From: Epichloe hybrida
Taxonomy: Eukaryota; Ascomycota; Sordariomycetes; Hypocreales; Clavicipitaceae
DNA: 64,000 bases
Assembly (NCBI GenBank): GCA_019022495.1
Contig: JAFEKR010000007.1
Location: 2,108,001 to 2,172,000 of the forward strand
Direction: 5' to 3'
Within the stretch, counting starts at the first letter, position 1, and every line of letters begins with the position of its first letter. The position numbers were made by a program, and so were the translations under genes. Shown here one piece after another: positions 23,413-34,622 of the stretch. The notes under the pieces were generated by a model. The model searched no databases and was not told where the DNA came from. It saw only the letters and a program-made list of their open reading frames with translations.

Positions 23413-23595
23413 CTAAGGGCATGGCATGGCCAATAACGCTGCACATGCTGATTGGCAGGCCGCATAGAAACATGGTCCAGCGATGAGAGTCGTCGCACAA
23501 GCTGCTTGGCATGCAGCGTAAGCCGCAGGTCCGGCGACGACAGTGGTGAAAAGCGTAACAGCACTGAAAGCGACAAAAGCGAGCTTCATCTCCAT
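23413..23595 (-). CDS. Very small secreted Cys/Ala-rich protein
   Basis: A 60-residue frame begins MEMKLAFVAFSAVTLFTTVVAG, a good signal peptide with an initial Met-Glu-Met. The remaining about 38 residues carry six regularly spaced cysteines in two similar halves, each with an A-A-C-Q-x-A/S-C motif (YAACQAAC and YAACQSAC). The pattern resembles the short fungal proteins called zygote-specific protein-like, which have the same CQ..C..A layout, but it is half their usual size. A TATATAT stretch (about 23788-23796) lies roughly 200 bases upstream on the coding strand. It could be a real short secreted peptide or a shortened family member; function is unknown. Confidence 0.55.
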   Translation of the reverse strand: MEMKLAFVAFSAVTLFTTVVAGPAAYAACQAACATTLIAGPCFYAACQSACAALLAMPCP

Positions 23596-26329
23596 GGCTG
23601 CTAGTAGACGGATCGCAGACAGGCAAGTTGGTTGGGTTTGGGTTGTTCGAGGCCACTGGTACCCGAGATGTTCAACGTGGTGGTGAGAGGGAGAAGGGGA
23701 CTTTGTGCAATGATGCCACTGAATGATGAATGTTTGGCAATGTTTCGGGGTATGGAATCTGGAATCCTACAACGGGAAAGGGAAGCCATATATATGCTTC
23801 CGGAAACAACTTTACAAACGACGCGGATTCACGCATCTCGGCGAAGTTGACAAGGCTGCAAACGCGAGAAAGTTGCCGACAAACGCGAAAATTAACAAGG
23901 AGGGTGATTCATCATATCGAATATTGAGGGCTGTTAATTCCAAGCTCTTGTTCACAGCATTCATTCCATGTCTGTACAAGTGGAGTGAGACGAAGAATGA
24001 ATTTCGATGAGGCGCAGATGTGTATACCCTCAAGCTGACCATGCTGATCATGGCGCAGATGGGCGCGGGCGCGCGGCATTCCGAGGTATTCGAGCTGTAC
24101 GTATTATACGTATTAATGCGTACTCGGTAGTGCAAACACCTCGAAATCGCGGCGACAGCTTTGGTAACCTTGAGGGCCACCCCGCAGACGTACACCTACT
24201 GTTTTATTCCTGCCTGAGTGCGTGAATGCTCGAATGCACGACTTATCCACACTGATCTGTGGCAGTGGGCTATCTGTAGCAGTAGGCTATATTGATCTAT
24301 TTTCTCTTTCTTCCTTCTCTTTCCTGAAAACCGCTCGTGTCGTGTTTCGAAACGTAAAGGTATCCGCCGCCCCACCGAGAGCCAAGCCAAAACATCAGGC
24401 GGCCAGGGTGGGTGTATGCAGACTTGACGAGGGCCGAATGAATGGATAAATGATGAATGGCAATTGCCAACAAGCTCAAGGGAGAAAATAGCTATTTAAC
24501 GGTAAGTTTTATGATTCAGACGCCAATCAAGTGCTCTATTGCACCAACAAGCACCACCTTTTATGTAGTGGTCAGGGGGGACCCGATGACGAAAAAGAGA
24601 GAGGGGCGTGGCGCGATTGGTGGGACGGCGGATGACGGGGCGGGGTGGGTAGCTGCGTTGCGCTGACAGCATGTTTCCACCTTTCTGCCCTTTACATACA
24701 TATGTATTACATACTCCGTAACCCGTACTCCGTACTTCTTCTTCACTTGTCCACTTTTCGGGCGGGATGGCAACAGGACATTTCACGTGAAAGCAGAGCA
24801 GAGCATCCCAGGGCTGTTCTTCTCCCCGCGGGGGTGGGTGGTCCCGTGTGAGGGGCTCACACGAGGGAGGGAAAAAAGAAGAAAAAGAAAAAAAAAAAAA
24901 AAAAAAAAAAAGGAAGAAGAAGATTACGGGGCGTGAATGGACGACGGGGACGCGGAATGGGGGTTTCCAGATCGGGCAGTTTTGCGAAAGCACCGCGACA
25001 ACGCAAAGTTGTTATTGTGTAATCGAATGCTCTGAGAAGGCGTCTGGTTTTCTTCACGGGGCTGTCGGCCCGTCCAGCGTAGCATCGGCATCGGCGTCGG
25101 CGCGGAGCTGCGCTACAGTACAGTACTCCGTACGGATTACACCCTTGAGATTGTGTCCTGCCTCCTACTACGGATTAATAGCTGACGAAAACGAAAACGA
25201 TAAACCATGATATGATGGCTGCTCCCGTCGGGCAACGCACGCCTTTTCGCGCCGGCTGTGCCGGCTCTGCCGTTTGACGAGGCTCGCACGCCATTGGCTG
25301 GATTCACGTGCTGCGAGGGCAGGGGGGAGTGACTAGAAAGAGTTTTTCATTCACCGGCTGGGGCAACATCGGAAACCCCCCACATGGCGGGCGGGGCGCT
25401 TCAGGCTCAAAACCGACCGGAGAGAAGGAGGAAGAAGAAGAAGGAGAAGAAAAGAAAAGCCATCATGTTCTACTCGGGAATTTTGGTTGCTTTGCCAATT
25501 GGCATCGCTGAGCGAGCCGTTGCCACCCGGACTGCCCACTCGTCGTCACTCGCAGCCAATCCATCATCCGTCATCCGTCATCCGTCATCCGTCGCCGTCG
25601 TCCGTCGTCCGTCGTCCGTCAACCCTCATAATATCCAATCTGCCAGCAACCCAACCTAATCCGTACATCACGCCACAACCACGACTGCGGCCTGGATTAA
25701 TGCAGTGCCCTATAGAATCTCATATCCACTCGTCGTCATTGCCGAGCGCAACGTCAGTCTGCAATCCCACCGTCGGCACTTGTTACACCCAACCAGCGTC
25801 ACATGGTCGAAAGAGGGGTGCTGGCGGCTGGTCGGAAGGTTTCCCCAATCTGATTGACGGACTATTCCGCCTTGCAATCGAATAGAAATCGGACCGCATC
25901 GCATTGCATTCGCATCGCCGGCAAGTCTCCTTCCGACGACTTATTCTCCATCGAGGGGAAAAAAAAAAAAAAAAAAAAAAAACCCCATCACCCCATCCCG
26001 TCTGGCCGCGCGAGGGCCGGCCGCGAGGAGAAGAGATAATAAGAACACGGGGTTCCTTTTTTTTTTCCCTCTCCTTTTTTTGTTTGTTGGCTCGACTCGA
26101 CTACGGACTACTCCTTATTACTTCTTCCCTGCTTTTGTCCTCTTCTGAATGACGACTTGCTCTATGCTGGTCTCGCTGTCTTTGGAAGAGGGGCGGCACT
26201 TTCGCTTGGGATCAGCATCGTTGAGCAAATCGCCTCTTCCGTGAGACGCAGACTGTTTTTTTTGTTGGATTCACCTCAATTCTCTTGTATTGTACTTGTC
26301 GTCCGTCCGACCGACAAAGACCGACAAAA
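23596..26329. other. Long intergenic region, 2.7 kb, low-complexity
   Basis: No supported gene. It contains A-rich tracts at about 24884-24910 and 25960-25981, repeated GTCATCC/GTCCGTC units near 25565-25620, a GA-rich run at 25420-25457, and T-runs at 26058-26082. The right end, with CT-rich sequence and GTCCGTCCGACCGAC repeats, is probably the promoter and long leader of the arrestin gene. Confidence 0.5.
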
Positions 26330-27850
26330 ATGCCCCATCTCGTTGCCAACTTCCTTCGCTCCTCGTCGGGCAACATCAAAAAGACGTCCACCTCGCGATC
26401 CTCGCGCACCTCGCGCAACAATTCGGTCAGCGCGAGCCCCTACGCCTCCGACTCCGAGGACCATCATGCCCTCCACCCTGTCAGGATGCCCGAGCCGGGG
26501 CCGGGGGACGCCCTCAAGAAGCGCCGTCTCTCGCTGCCCTTTGGCCGCTCCCGGCACGACGGCCACGGCCACGGCCACGCAGGCAACCCATCTCACTCGC
26601 CCACCTCGGCCTCGTCCTCGGCCTCGATGGACTGGCGCATCGAGAGCCCGCCCGTCGTCTTGCACGGCTCGCCCGAGGAGAGCACCGGGGCTCTCGTCTC
26701 CGGCCTCCTGTACGTTCGTGTCGGCGAGGAGGCGCTCGAGGTCGACGGCCTCGTGGCCACGCTGAGCGTGCACGTCACGCACAAGAAGCCCTTCCAGGGC
26801 CACTGCGCCGAGTGCCAGACCCAAGTCACGGAGCTCAAGAGCTGGCGGTTCCTGGGCCAGTCGACATGCCTGCGCCGGGGAAATCACCAGTTCCCCTTCT
26901 TGACTCTCCTGGCCGGCAACCTCCCCGCGTCGGTCAACACGCCCGTCATCTCCATCTCCTACCACTTCAAGGCCGAAGCCGTCGCCGCCGTCGCCGCCGT
27001 GCCCTCGCCGACATCGACCTCGTCCTTGTCTCTCTCGCCTCTCAAGCTCGACCGCATCCTCGACGTGAAGCGGTCCCTGCCCGAACCCCTCTACCCCCGC
27101 CACTCGGTCCGCGTCTTCCCCCCGACCAACATCAAGGCCAGCGCGCACTACACCTCGGTCATCCACCCGACCGGCAGCAACAGGATCACCCTCAAGCTCG
27201 ACGGACTCATGAACCACAACGACAAGGTGAAGACGGTCGATCTCTGGAAACTCAGAAAGGTCACATGGAAGCTCGAGGAGACCATCAGGACCCTCGCCCC
27301 CGCCTGCGACAAGCACGCCCTTCCCTCCTCCACCCGCGGCATTCCCCGTACCGAGACCCGTCTCCTCGGCGAGGAGCAGATGCACAAGGGCTGGAAGTCG
27401 GACTACACCGGCAGCGACGGCATCGTCGACCTGGAATTCGACTACGCCATGACCCCGCAGCCGAAGACGCATGCCACGGACCCCGACTTCGCCTTCGCCT
27501 GCGACGTCCAGACGGATGACGGCACCGACGTCTCGCACGCGCTGCACGTCGAGCTCATCGTCTCCAAGGAGTTCGCGCCCGAGGGGAAACCCCATCTTGC
27601 CGCGCAGACGGGCACGGGTCGCATTCTCCGCATGCACTTCGCCGTCAGCATGACAGAGTATCCCGGCCTCGGCGTGAGCTGGGACAACGAAGCGCCACCC
27701 GTTTACCAGGACGTCCCGCCCAGTCCGCCCGGGTATCCGTCCGAGCCACCCATCGAGTATGGGCATCTGGAGGAGCTGCTTGCGCAGAGGCAGGGGTCTG
27801 CGTCGGAGTCTGGATCCCGACGACCTTCTGCCTCTGGGCGCTCCCCCTGA
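26330..27850 (+). CDS. LDB19/ART1-type arrestin-related trafficking adaptor
   Basis: The intronless gene encodes 506 residues. After a Ser-rich, basic N-terminus (about 1-85) with the KKRRLSLPFGRSR phosphosite-like stretch, the arrestin-like LDB19 domain begins around residue 100 (SPPVVLHGSPEESTGALVSGLLYV). It continues through FQGHCAECQTQVTELKSW and a C-terminal arrestin half (KRSLPEPLYPRHSVRVFPPTNI to about residue 460). The C-terminus has PPVYQDVPPSPPGYPSEPPIEY, with PPVY and PPGY as candidate PY motifs that would recruit an Rsp5-type ubiquitin ligase. In yeast Ldb19/Art1 directs ubiquitination and endocytosis of plasma-membrane transporters; this role is inferred by family. The ATG at 26330 follows a CGACAAAA leader, and an in-frame TTG upstream was not used as start. 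Confidence 0.88.
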   Translation: MPHLVANFLRSSSGNIKKTSTSRSSRTSRNNSVSASPYASDSEDHHALHPVRMPEPGPGDALKKRRLSLPFGRSRHDGHGHGHAGNPSHSPTSASSSASMDWRIESPPVVLHGSPEESTGALVSGLLYVRVGEEALEVDGLVATLSVHVTHKKPFQGHCAECQTQVTELKSWRFLGQSTCLRRGNHQFPFLTLLAGNLPASVNTPVISISYHFKAEAVAAVAAVPSPTSTSSLSLSPLKLDRILDVKRSLPEPLYPRHSVRVFPPTNIKASAHYTSVIHPTGSNRITLKLDGLMNHNDKVKTVDLWKLRKVTWKLEETIRTLAPACDKHALPSSTRGIPRTETRLLGEEQMHKGWKSDYTGSDGIVDLEFDYAMTPQPKTHATDPDFAFACDVQTDDGTDVSHALHVELIVSKEFAPEGKPHLAAQTGTGRILRMHFAVSMTEYPGLGVSWDNEAPPVYQDVPPSPPGYPSEPPIEYGHLEELLAQRQGSASESGSRRPSASGRSP

Positions 27851-28533
27851 AGGTTTTTTTTTTTTTTTTTTTTTTTTTTCCTTCCCCTTCTGTTCTGTTC
27901 TGGTATTTCTTTGTTCCTTCCAATGCCGCATCATGAGCGACTGGGGGATGTTTTCCAAAAGTGACTTTTGTATCTTCCTCTTCTTTCCGTTTCCCCCCCT
28001 CCCCCCCCTCCCCCCTCTCCCCCCGGCGTTGAAGCGTTGAAAAGCGTATACCCTGCATTGGTGGGCTTGCATTCGGGATTTGAGGCAACAGCAGAACCTG
28101 ACCTGGGCGCATAATATGGAAGTAGGCTACTGGGTAGTTGTCATGGTTGATTCCTCATTGTCTTGGTGCCCTCTCCCCCCCCCCTATGTTTCAGTGTAAA
28201 ATAGGAAAAATCTGTCGATTGCGAGTGGAGACGATGTGCATATCATTCTGACATGTAATATATCTGTTGTGCACGTGTGCTGATATGCTGTGATACCATT
28301 CGGACTTGTTTGCCATTGGGTCCCCCGCAATAGTTTTATGTAAACCTCTCACCGGCCGGACCCCTGGTGGTCGGTCCGCAATACTTCTGTAGACAAGTAT
28401 CCTGCGTTTATATCACGCTGCTTACCTTCCAAAATCATGTACGCAGGAGTAACCTCGAGAGACTCGGTGAGACAGGCACGACCGGGTGAACCCCCCTGCC
28501 GACGACCAGCCGGAGGAGGGCCAAGATGGAATG

Positions 28534-28575
28534 GGTGTACATGTTGTCATAACGGGGTATGACAACATGTACACC
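28534..28575. repeat. Perfect 18 bp inverted repeat, 6-base loop
   Basis: Arms 28534-28551 and 28558-28575 are exact reverse complements, containing GTACATGTTGTCATA on the left. The loop is ACGGGG. It lies in the spacer about 535 bases upstream of the Cys-rich secreted protein gene. It could be a cruciform-prone site, a protein-binding palindrome or a repeat remnant. Confidence 0.85.
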
Positions 28576-28989
28576 ATTGGGCTGGATCCAACTGAAACCT
28601 TTCTGGGTCGCAAATCGCCATTCTCACACCTTTGCAGTCTCTCGCGTGCTGCGCAGAAAAGTAAACGCGACTGTACAAACTGGGAGTGAGATCCCGCCAA
28701 GATGAAAGAAGGCCCCGGACGACGGTACGGTGTGGTCAAAAACGTACACGCACATGAGCTGAAAAAGCCTGCCCGAAGAACATCGGGGAAGAAAGAAAAA
28801 AAAAAAAAAAAAAAAAAAGCAGGTGCTATCCACCCTCCTCTCTTCCTGCATAAGCAGATTCCCTTCCCTGGCACAGCTCACGCCCGCCCGCTCGATGGTC
28901 CGCAGGACTTGAAGGGGGGGGGGGCGAAGAAAGCCATCGGGGCCACTGACGGGGGAAAACAAGAAGATGATGCCTACGTGCTCGGGCGC

Positions 28990-28996
28990 TATAAAA
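28990..28996 (+). promoter_or_regulatory. TATA box (TATAAAA)
   Basis: TATAAAAGG lies 114 bases before the ATG of the Cys-rich secreted protein gene, which is a plausible position for its core promoter and supports that gene. Confidence 0.6.
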
Positions 28997-29109
28997 GGAT
29001 GCAGAATCTCCTCCACGCTGGGAATACCAGACCACGATGGTAAAAGTCTACAGGCTATTCGGAGACGAAAAAAAAAATCAAAAAATCCAGAACTCCAACG
29101 TCAGATGCA

Positions 29110-29596
29110 ATGAAGACGACCGGTCTTTTGGGTATTGTGATCACGGCTTCGGCTGCCATTTTCAGCGTCAGCTCCCACGCACTCCCGATGGGTGTTGAGA
29201 TTGTTGAGCGTCATGGAATCACCATGGTCCGCGAGGTGGTGCGTTTTGAACAACCCCCCCCAACCCCCGATCAAGTCCACGGAGATTCTATGAGATTCTA
29301 TAGTATGCTCATGACTTCTGTCTAGCCACACGAGCTGCTCGGCCGAGATGTCGCGCCTCGTTGCCGAGAATGCGTCGGTCAGGGCGGCAGATGCACCGTT
29401 GGCGACGGAAGCTGCTACAAGGAGGATCCCCCATGTGAGTCGAGATGGCTTGAGTCGAGAGAAAAGAAAAAGGGGGGGGGGGGGGAGTTGTGTTGACTGA
29501 CTGATCCTTGTAGTGTACTGCACATATTGTGGTGACAGGTGCCGCTCCGTCTGCGTTCGTCAGGGTCAGAGCTGCGATCAGACTTGCCGTGGTTAG
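29110..29596 (+). CDS. Small Cys-rich secreted protein, three exons
   Basis: Exons 29110-29238, 29326-29434 and 29514-29596 give 106 residues. Donors are GTGCGT (GTGGTG three bases earlier is an alternative) and GTGAGT; acceptors are TCTAG and TGTAG. The frame is kept (phase 0 and 1). The N-terminus MKTTGLLGIVITASAAIFSVSSHA is a signal peptide. A short pro-region follows, ending near GR (a possible Kex2-like or signal-processing site at ELLGRD). The mature part holds ten cysteines in two halves: CRECVGQGGRC and CYK, then CTYCGDRC, CVRQGQSC and CRG. The repeated C-V-G/R-Q-G-x-x-C motif suggests internal duplication. Intron 2 contains a G14 run. I do not recognise a family. Candidate effector or antimicrobial-like protein is inference only. 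Confidence 0.7.
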
Positions 29597-30387
29597 ACGA
29601 CATGTGGGCAAGCTTCTGCGGGGGTGTTCGTACAACCAACCATTCAGCTTTGTTACGGTTAGGAAAAAGGTGTGAGAATGATTATGTTTTTTTGCTCATA
29701 TTGGAATTTTGCAAAGATGGCTCGTCCCCACCCGACGTGATAGACCCCCTTCACGTGCGTAGTGTGCGAATCGCGGGCCGCTGACCGCATGACTTGTTTT
29801 GTTTCCCCTCTTCAACCCGCGGGTATTCTTTTTTTTTCACTGTCAGATACCCAATAGTCGAATCAGCGTCTCTTCGTCCTTAGGATGTAGAATGCCTGCG
29901 GCGAAACGACAAGATGGTGACGAGGGCTTGTAGATAATGCCAGTCGACTGACACGAGACCCCCTTGCAGCAAGTGTTTGCGGCATTCCACGACAACGGAC
30001 TTGCTACATAGATGCTAGATAAGGGGGGGGGGATTCGAATCAAAGTGCTGACAATCGTGGCGGCCGGCCTCCTTTCTCGTCGTCAAGTCTGCTCCCCGTG
30101 CTCAGCCGCGCCGGTGTGGGAAGTTGTGGCCTGTGACACCACGCTCAAGTCAGCCCGTCGTCGCACAGCAGCCGTCGGATATCATTCACCCTCTCCCGTT
30201 GTGCTGCCTCTACCTTTGTCAATACTGACTTTCGTTTTGTCGATATTGGCGTCATCTGTCGGTATCCAGACTTATATCATGGCTGGAGAATCTGGCTCAT
30301 GTTGGACTTTGGTGTAGCAAAAGCACTTTCCGCCCAAGATTGATACGGTGGGGCGCCCAGAAGACGTTTGTCTGATTCAAACTCGCA
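29597..30387. other. Intergenic region, 0.8 kb
   Basis: It contains the 3' end of the Cys-rich gene and the promoter of the next gene. A G-run lies at about 30023-30032 and a T-run at 29828-29837. No gene is supported. Confidence 0.5.
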
Positions 30388-31886
30388 ATGCCGGTGAATA
30401 CACAGAAATGCTTGGATGTGGCAGTTGATCACCGCATTCAGCGACTCCTCCGGCCTGTCCCCGTCCCCGAGAACTCGGGTCAGCCTTCCGCCCATGTCTC
30501 TTGCATCGAATATCGTGGCAGAGAATTGGAGCGACCCCGAGAAGAAATCGAGGTCACCGCGAAACTAGCCGGGTCCACGGTGACGGGAGGAATTGCAATC
30601 ACCCTTCAACAGCCCCGCCGCAAGCACCCGTTTGACGAAGGCATCGACCAGGTTATCAAGCACTGCGAGACTCTGAGAGCCTTGGAAGATGTCTTTTCCG
30701 TCGTATCGTGTGGAAGCTTGAACATCAAAGACCACATTGCTGTCGTCGATCTGCTCCCTTTTACTCTAGACAAGATCGACAACATGAGCCATGCAAGTTT
30801 GAGAAGCTCGGTCCAGCCTTCGGTCGAGGCCATTTGCGAAAAGCAGCCTAGCGTTCTGGTTTGTGCTGGCCAGATCTGGACCGGCGAGACCGGTTACGAG
30901 AAGGGAGACGAACAGGAGCTCGAGTGCATTGGCGTGGGCAAGACGTTTGGTAGTCAAGGGGAACGGCCAGTTGTTGCGGATATCCGACACGGGAACAAGG
31001 GACTGATCGCCATTCCCAGAGTAAATGGCTTTCACCCAAGTCGTGCCATGAATTATCGCCCCCATGTCAGCGTCCTGCGCCAGCTACTCATACTCGTGGG
31101 GGCCGAAGCTTGCGGTACAGTCAGATATGACTGGAAAAACAAAGGTTGGATGGATAAATTGAGAGAAAAAGCCATGGAATCCGAAACGTTATCCAGTGAG
31201 TGCGGCGACAGTCATCTATGACCAAAAAAAAAAAAAAAAAGAGTGAAGAAGAAATGCTAAAGGCGAGACTTGCAGAAGTGGCACCTGACTCCAAAACACA
31301 AAAGGCCCGTCAAAAGCGGTACTCGAAGAGTCTTCGCCTCGTAAGGGAGGAACTTGTGAAATTATTATCGACATCAGAGGCGACAACCGGTGGATCAAAT
31401 GCATCGTATGACGATTTACTCGACTCTGCCTTATCGGAGAAATGCAATGATGCCAGTCTCGCTCTTAGAGAAATGATTCCCCTTGGGCGCAAGGGATGGC
31501 CAAGGGGGGTTGCCGGGGAGAATGACGCGGCATGGCAAAAGGAAGCTGCGGATACTTTGAATCTCGCGAACGGGCCGCTGCCTCTGTGCGAATCTTCGAG
31601 CAACGCTGAGCTGAAAAGGGTTGTTAAAACGGCGTTCTCTACTGTCAAGTCCCGTGTCACCGTTGAGGAAAGCCATGAGGGTGGTCATCACACGTTTGTT
31701 GACATATGCGCAGTCCGCGATGACTTTTTAACGCTGGCCGTGGAAATCGAGTCTCTACTCTTGAAAATGCAAAAACAGAAGGAAGAGCAGGCGAAATCAG
31801 GAGCAGATGTCCTCTCGGGGCTGCTAAAGGATATGAAGTTGAATCCCGCGACGGTGAACAGGGTGGGCGGAGATGGCTGTGCATGA
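30388..31886 (+). CDS. Unrecognised two-exon protein
   Basis: Exon 1 (30388-31195) and exon 2 (31276-31886) give 472 residues. Donor GTGAGT and acceptor TTGCAG join in phase 1, and the 80 bp intron contains an A17 tract. Exon 1 encodes a soluble, folded-looking domain. It contains EEIEVTAKLAGSTV, TLQQPRRKHPF, SVLVCAGQIW and FHPSRAMNY. The last pair loosely recalls uracil-DNA-glycosylase-type motifs, but I would not assign that family. Exon 2 is helical and charged, starting after the intron with DSKTQKARQKRYSKSL. It ends with a probable coiled coil (FLTLAVEIESLLLKMQKQKEEQ, about residues 424-446). No membrane segment or signal peptide is seen. Two separate genes are possible if the splice is wrong, but phase and sites favour one. 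Confidence 0.6.
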
Positions 31887-34622
31887 ACCGAGGCGCGGGT
31901 TTGGCCCTTTCAAGACTCGCCATGCAAGTGTCTGTGTTGATTACTCCATCATTTTCAATGAATAGAAGCGTTCGGCTCGAGAGAAGCCAGCCTTGGCATC
32001 GTTTCAATCGCTTCGCAGCTGTCGTCATCTCCGTCATCTCTGTCAACGCTTTGAACAGAAAAGGGGGGTCGTTGCTTGATCTTGAGCAGGCTACAAGAGC
32101 GCCAGGCCCGAGTTGGCCATACCGCTACCGGGAGTACTTCCCTGGGTGCTTTCCAGCTAGATCACTAGCGATGATGGAAACGGGGACTTGGTTTTCCTGA
32201 AACGTGAAAAATGATCATGGGGGGGGGGGCTGCGGGATGGTTGTTAGCGCCCCCCTGTGGCTCTCCTGTGGCTTGATTCAAGTATTAAAACCTGGTTTGT
32301 TGACCTTGAAACAAGGAACCAATTGCTGGCAGAAGCCCAGTTGTTCGGACGCAGGATATGAAAGCCTCGCGTCGCGGGCATTGAGCAGAGAAGGGGTGTG
32401 TAATGTTTGCGGAGGGGAAAGAGATGGCTTACCTTGGCACGCATCCCGTCCAATCAGGTTTGCTGCTGGAGGTGGGGGCGGGGCGCCACCCCAGTTTGGA
32501 TCAGATCGGGGCTCGGGGATGTGGCGTTGCAGCAGAGGCGAAAAAGACAACAGCAACCCGTCTTGATTGGCCAGGAAGCGCGCAGCCCTTTCGCTTATGG
32601 AAATATATTCCGTGTCTAGCCATCGGGTTCCTCCATGCGCTTCAAACCGGGGCCGTGCTCGCTCGCATAGTCGATCGGCTATCCGCAAACTCACCAATAG
32701 TGACCGTTCGTTGTCGTTTCTCCTTATAGGATATTAGTATAAGGAAACGGGCTGTGCCGCTCGATGGGGCAGGGCAATAGGTGAATATGAATGGAGCCTG
32801 GACGCGATGGCTCCGCCCGAGTTGACACAGATGAACCCAAGATGGTTCTCGAAAGGACGGAAGATGGCCTCGTTCGTACAGCAAACCAATCGCGTTGCTA
32901 AACTACGTCTTCCGTATTCACACGTTCGAGTCAGTAGATGACGGCACACATTGCACGCAACATCGGATTGCCCAGATTTTGACGTTTCAGCCACGTGACG
33001 AGACCGTCATCGTTCGTAGTTGGTGTTGTGAAGCAGCTCATAAGTAGTGAATCGGGACCACATACCAAATACGCGTGCGGAAACCTTCATCTACATGCAT
33101 GAAAGCAAAGCCTCGACTTTGAAAATCAGCCCCTTCCCCATTCATCTGCTTGGATAGCATCGCATCGCACTGGCATCCACTTCCCCAGACCCTTCTCACT
33201 GCTCACCACCCATCGACAACGAGAAACCAACACAAAACCTCGTCACATCTTTAGATGACTGTGTGAAAAAGTCGATGCAGATTCTCGGACCTCGCCCCGC
33301 CTTGCACACAGAAAGAAGAACAATAATGGAAACCATCCAGAAAGTCGACGGCTGCTTGGAGAACCGTCTACAGTGGTGCTCGATGAAAGAGGAGGGCAGT
33401 CGCGGCCGCGAAAGTGCGGCATCAACCTTTTGTGTCGCTAGTGATCCGAATTGTTTGCATCGCGACAGCTTCGCCCGGACTACGGCCCTGAACACACCGA
33501 CAAATCCAAGACTGTGTGGGGGATCGCATCCGCGCCGTGTATCCGAGGTTGGTTTTCTTCTTCTTCTTTTTTTTTTTAATATACTTTTCCTGAATTTGTC
33601 ACTTTCCGCCACTGACAGCCCCCCCTTGCAATAGACGGGAAGCATAGATGAGAGTGTCTCGGGCGTGGATGACAAACGGCAATTACCCAGAAGATTGTCA
33701 GCCCAGCCGTGGTTCTGGGCGAATCTTCCAGAGAAGATCAAGCGATCTTTTCTGACGAAGACGAGCGGTTCATAGCGGAACAAGATTTGAGTGCCAAGGA
33801 ATGGTTTCTGCATGGTTGAGGGGAATGTAATTGCACAGGGGGCATGGCTCGCGCGACACGTTGGCGAATGATGATGTATATTGTAAAGTTGCTAGATGTT
33901 CTCCTCACTAGGTATGACTACCATCTCTTACATACCCGGAATACGTATATTATGTTATTGTGCTCACAGTAACTGTTTGTGAAATCATGATAAACGCTTC
34001 AAAATGAACAACAAAAGGGCAGGGTATGTGTTAACTGATATCGATTATGCATAGTTAGCTTAACGACCACGAGGGGTAACAGACATTTGCATGTCATTTC
34101 CAAAGAGTCTGTGTATTTGGTGCACGCCGCTCAACAAGCACATAGCTTCCAAAAACTAGCACTTGTTTTTTTTTCCTTCCTGTTTTCTGAAAATGCCTAG
34201 ACAGGGTGACGGTTCTTAACGCCCCGTGGCTAGAAGGCCTCTAGTTAGTTAGATAGCCAGTTCCATTAGCACAACGCCAAACAGAGCACATAGTAAACCT
34301 AGATAACGGGATCTAGGTCTACGATATTTGCAATCTATCTCAAGGATTTAAGCTACTAAGGTCTCTTTCTAAGTTTAGCATATCTTTTTAGGTTAAATAC
34401 TAATATTAATAAGTAATCTAAGCTAAGGGCATTAAGGGGAGAGTTAATTTTCTATGAAAAGGGAGAGAATCTAGGGGTTTTATCTAGCTAGGAGGTCACA
34501 TAACTAAGGATCCAATGTGGCTGAATTAATCTGACGAAGCTAATAGATCTAACAAGGATAAGGTCTAGAGGCCCAAGGTCTAGTGTAAGGTCTTCAGAGG
34601 ACATAATCCTAGCCACACACTA
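31887..34622. other. Gene-poor region approaching the AT-rich block
   Basis: About 2.7 kb without a convincing gene. It holds a G11 run near 32220-32230 and several T-runs, including T9-10 at about 33567-33577. From about 34200 the base composition turns AT-rich with many TAG/CTA tri-nucleotides, which marks the border of the repeat block. The longest reverse-strand frame here (33196-33813) lacks domain or splice support. Confidence 0.5.

Larger units (their letters stand above)
27851..29109. other. Intergenic region with homopolymer tracts and a hairpin
   Basis: A T-tract of about 24-26 bases starts only a few bases after the arrestin stop (27856-27880). C-runs follow at 27993-28024. A long perfect inverted repeat lies at 28534-28575. 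An A-tract (about 28797-28818), a G-run (28914-28924) and a TATA box (28990-28996) precede the Cys-rich protein gene. No further gene is supported. Confidence 0.6.

Noticed and set aside
26276..28072. 598-codon frame antisense to the arrestin gene
   Set aside because: Composition is Gly/Arg-rich, as expected of a shadow frame, and it runs through homopolymer tracts in the spacer.
33196..33813. 205-codon reverse-strand open frame
   Set aside because: No recognisable domain, a run of KKKRRRRK from a homopolymer region, and no convincing splice or start context.
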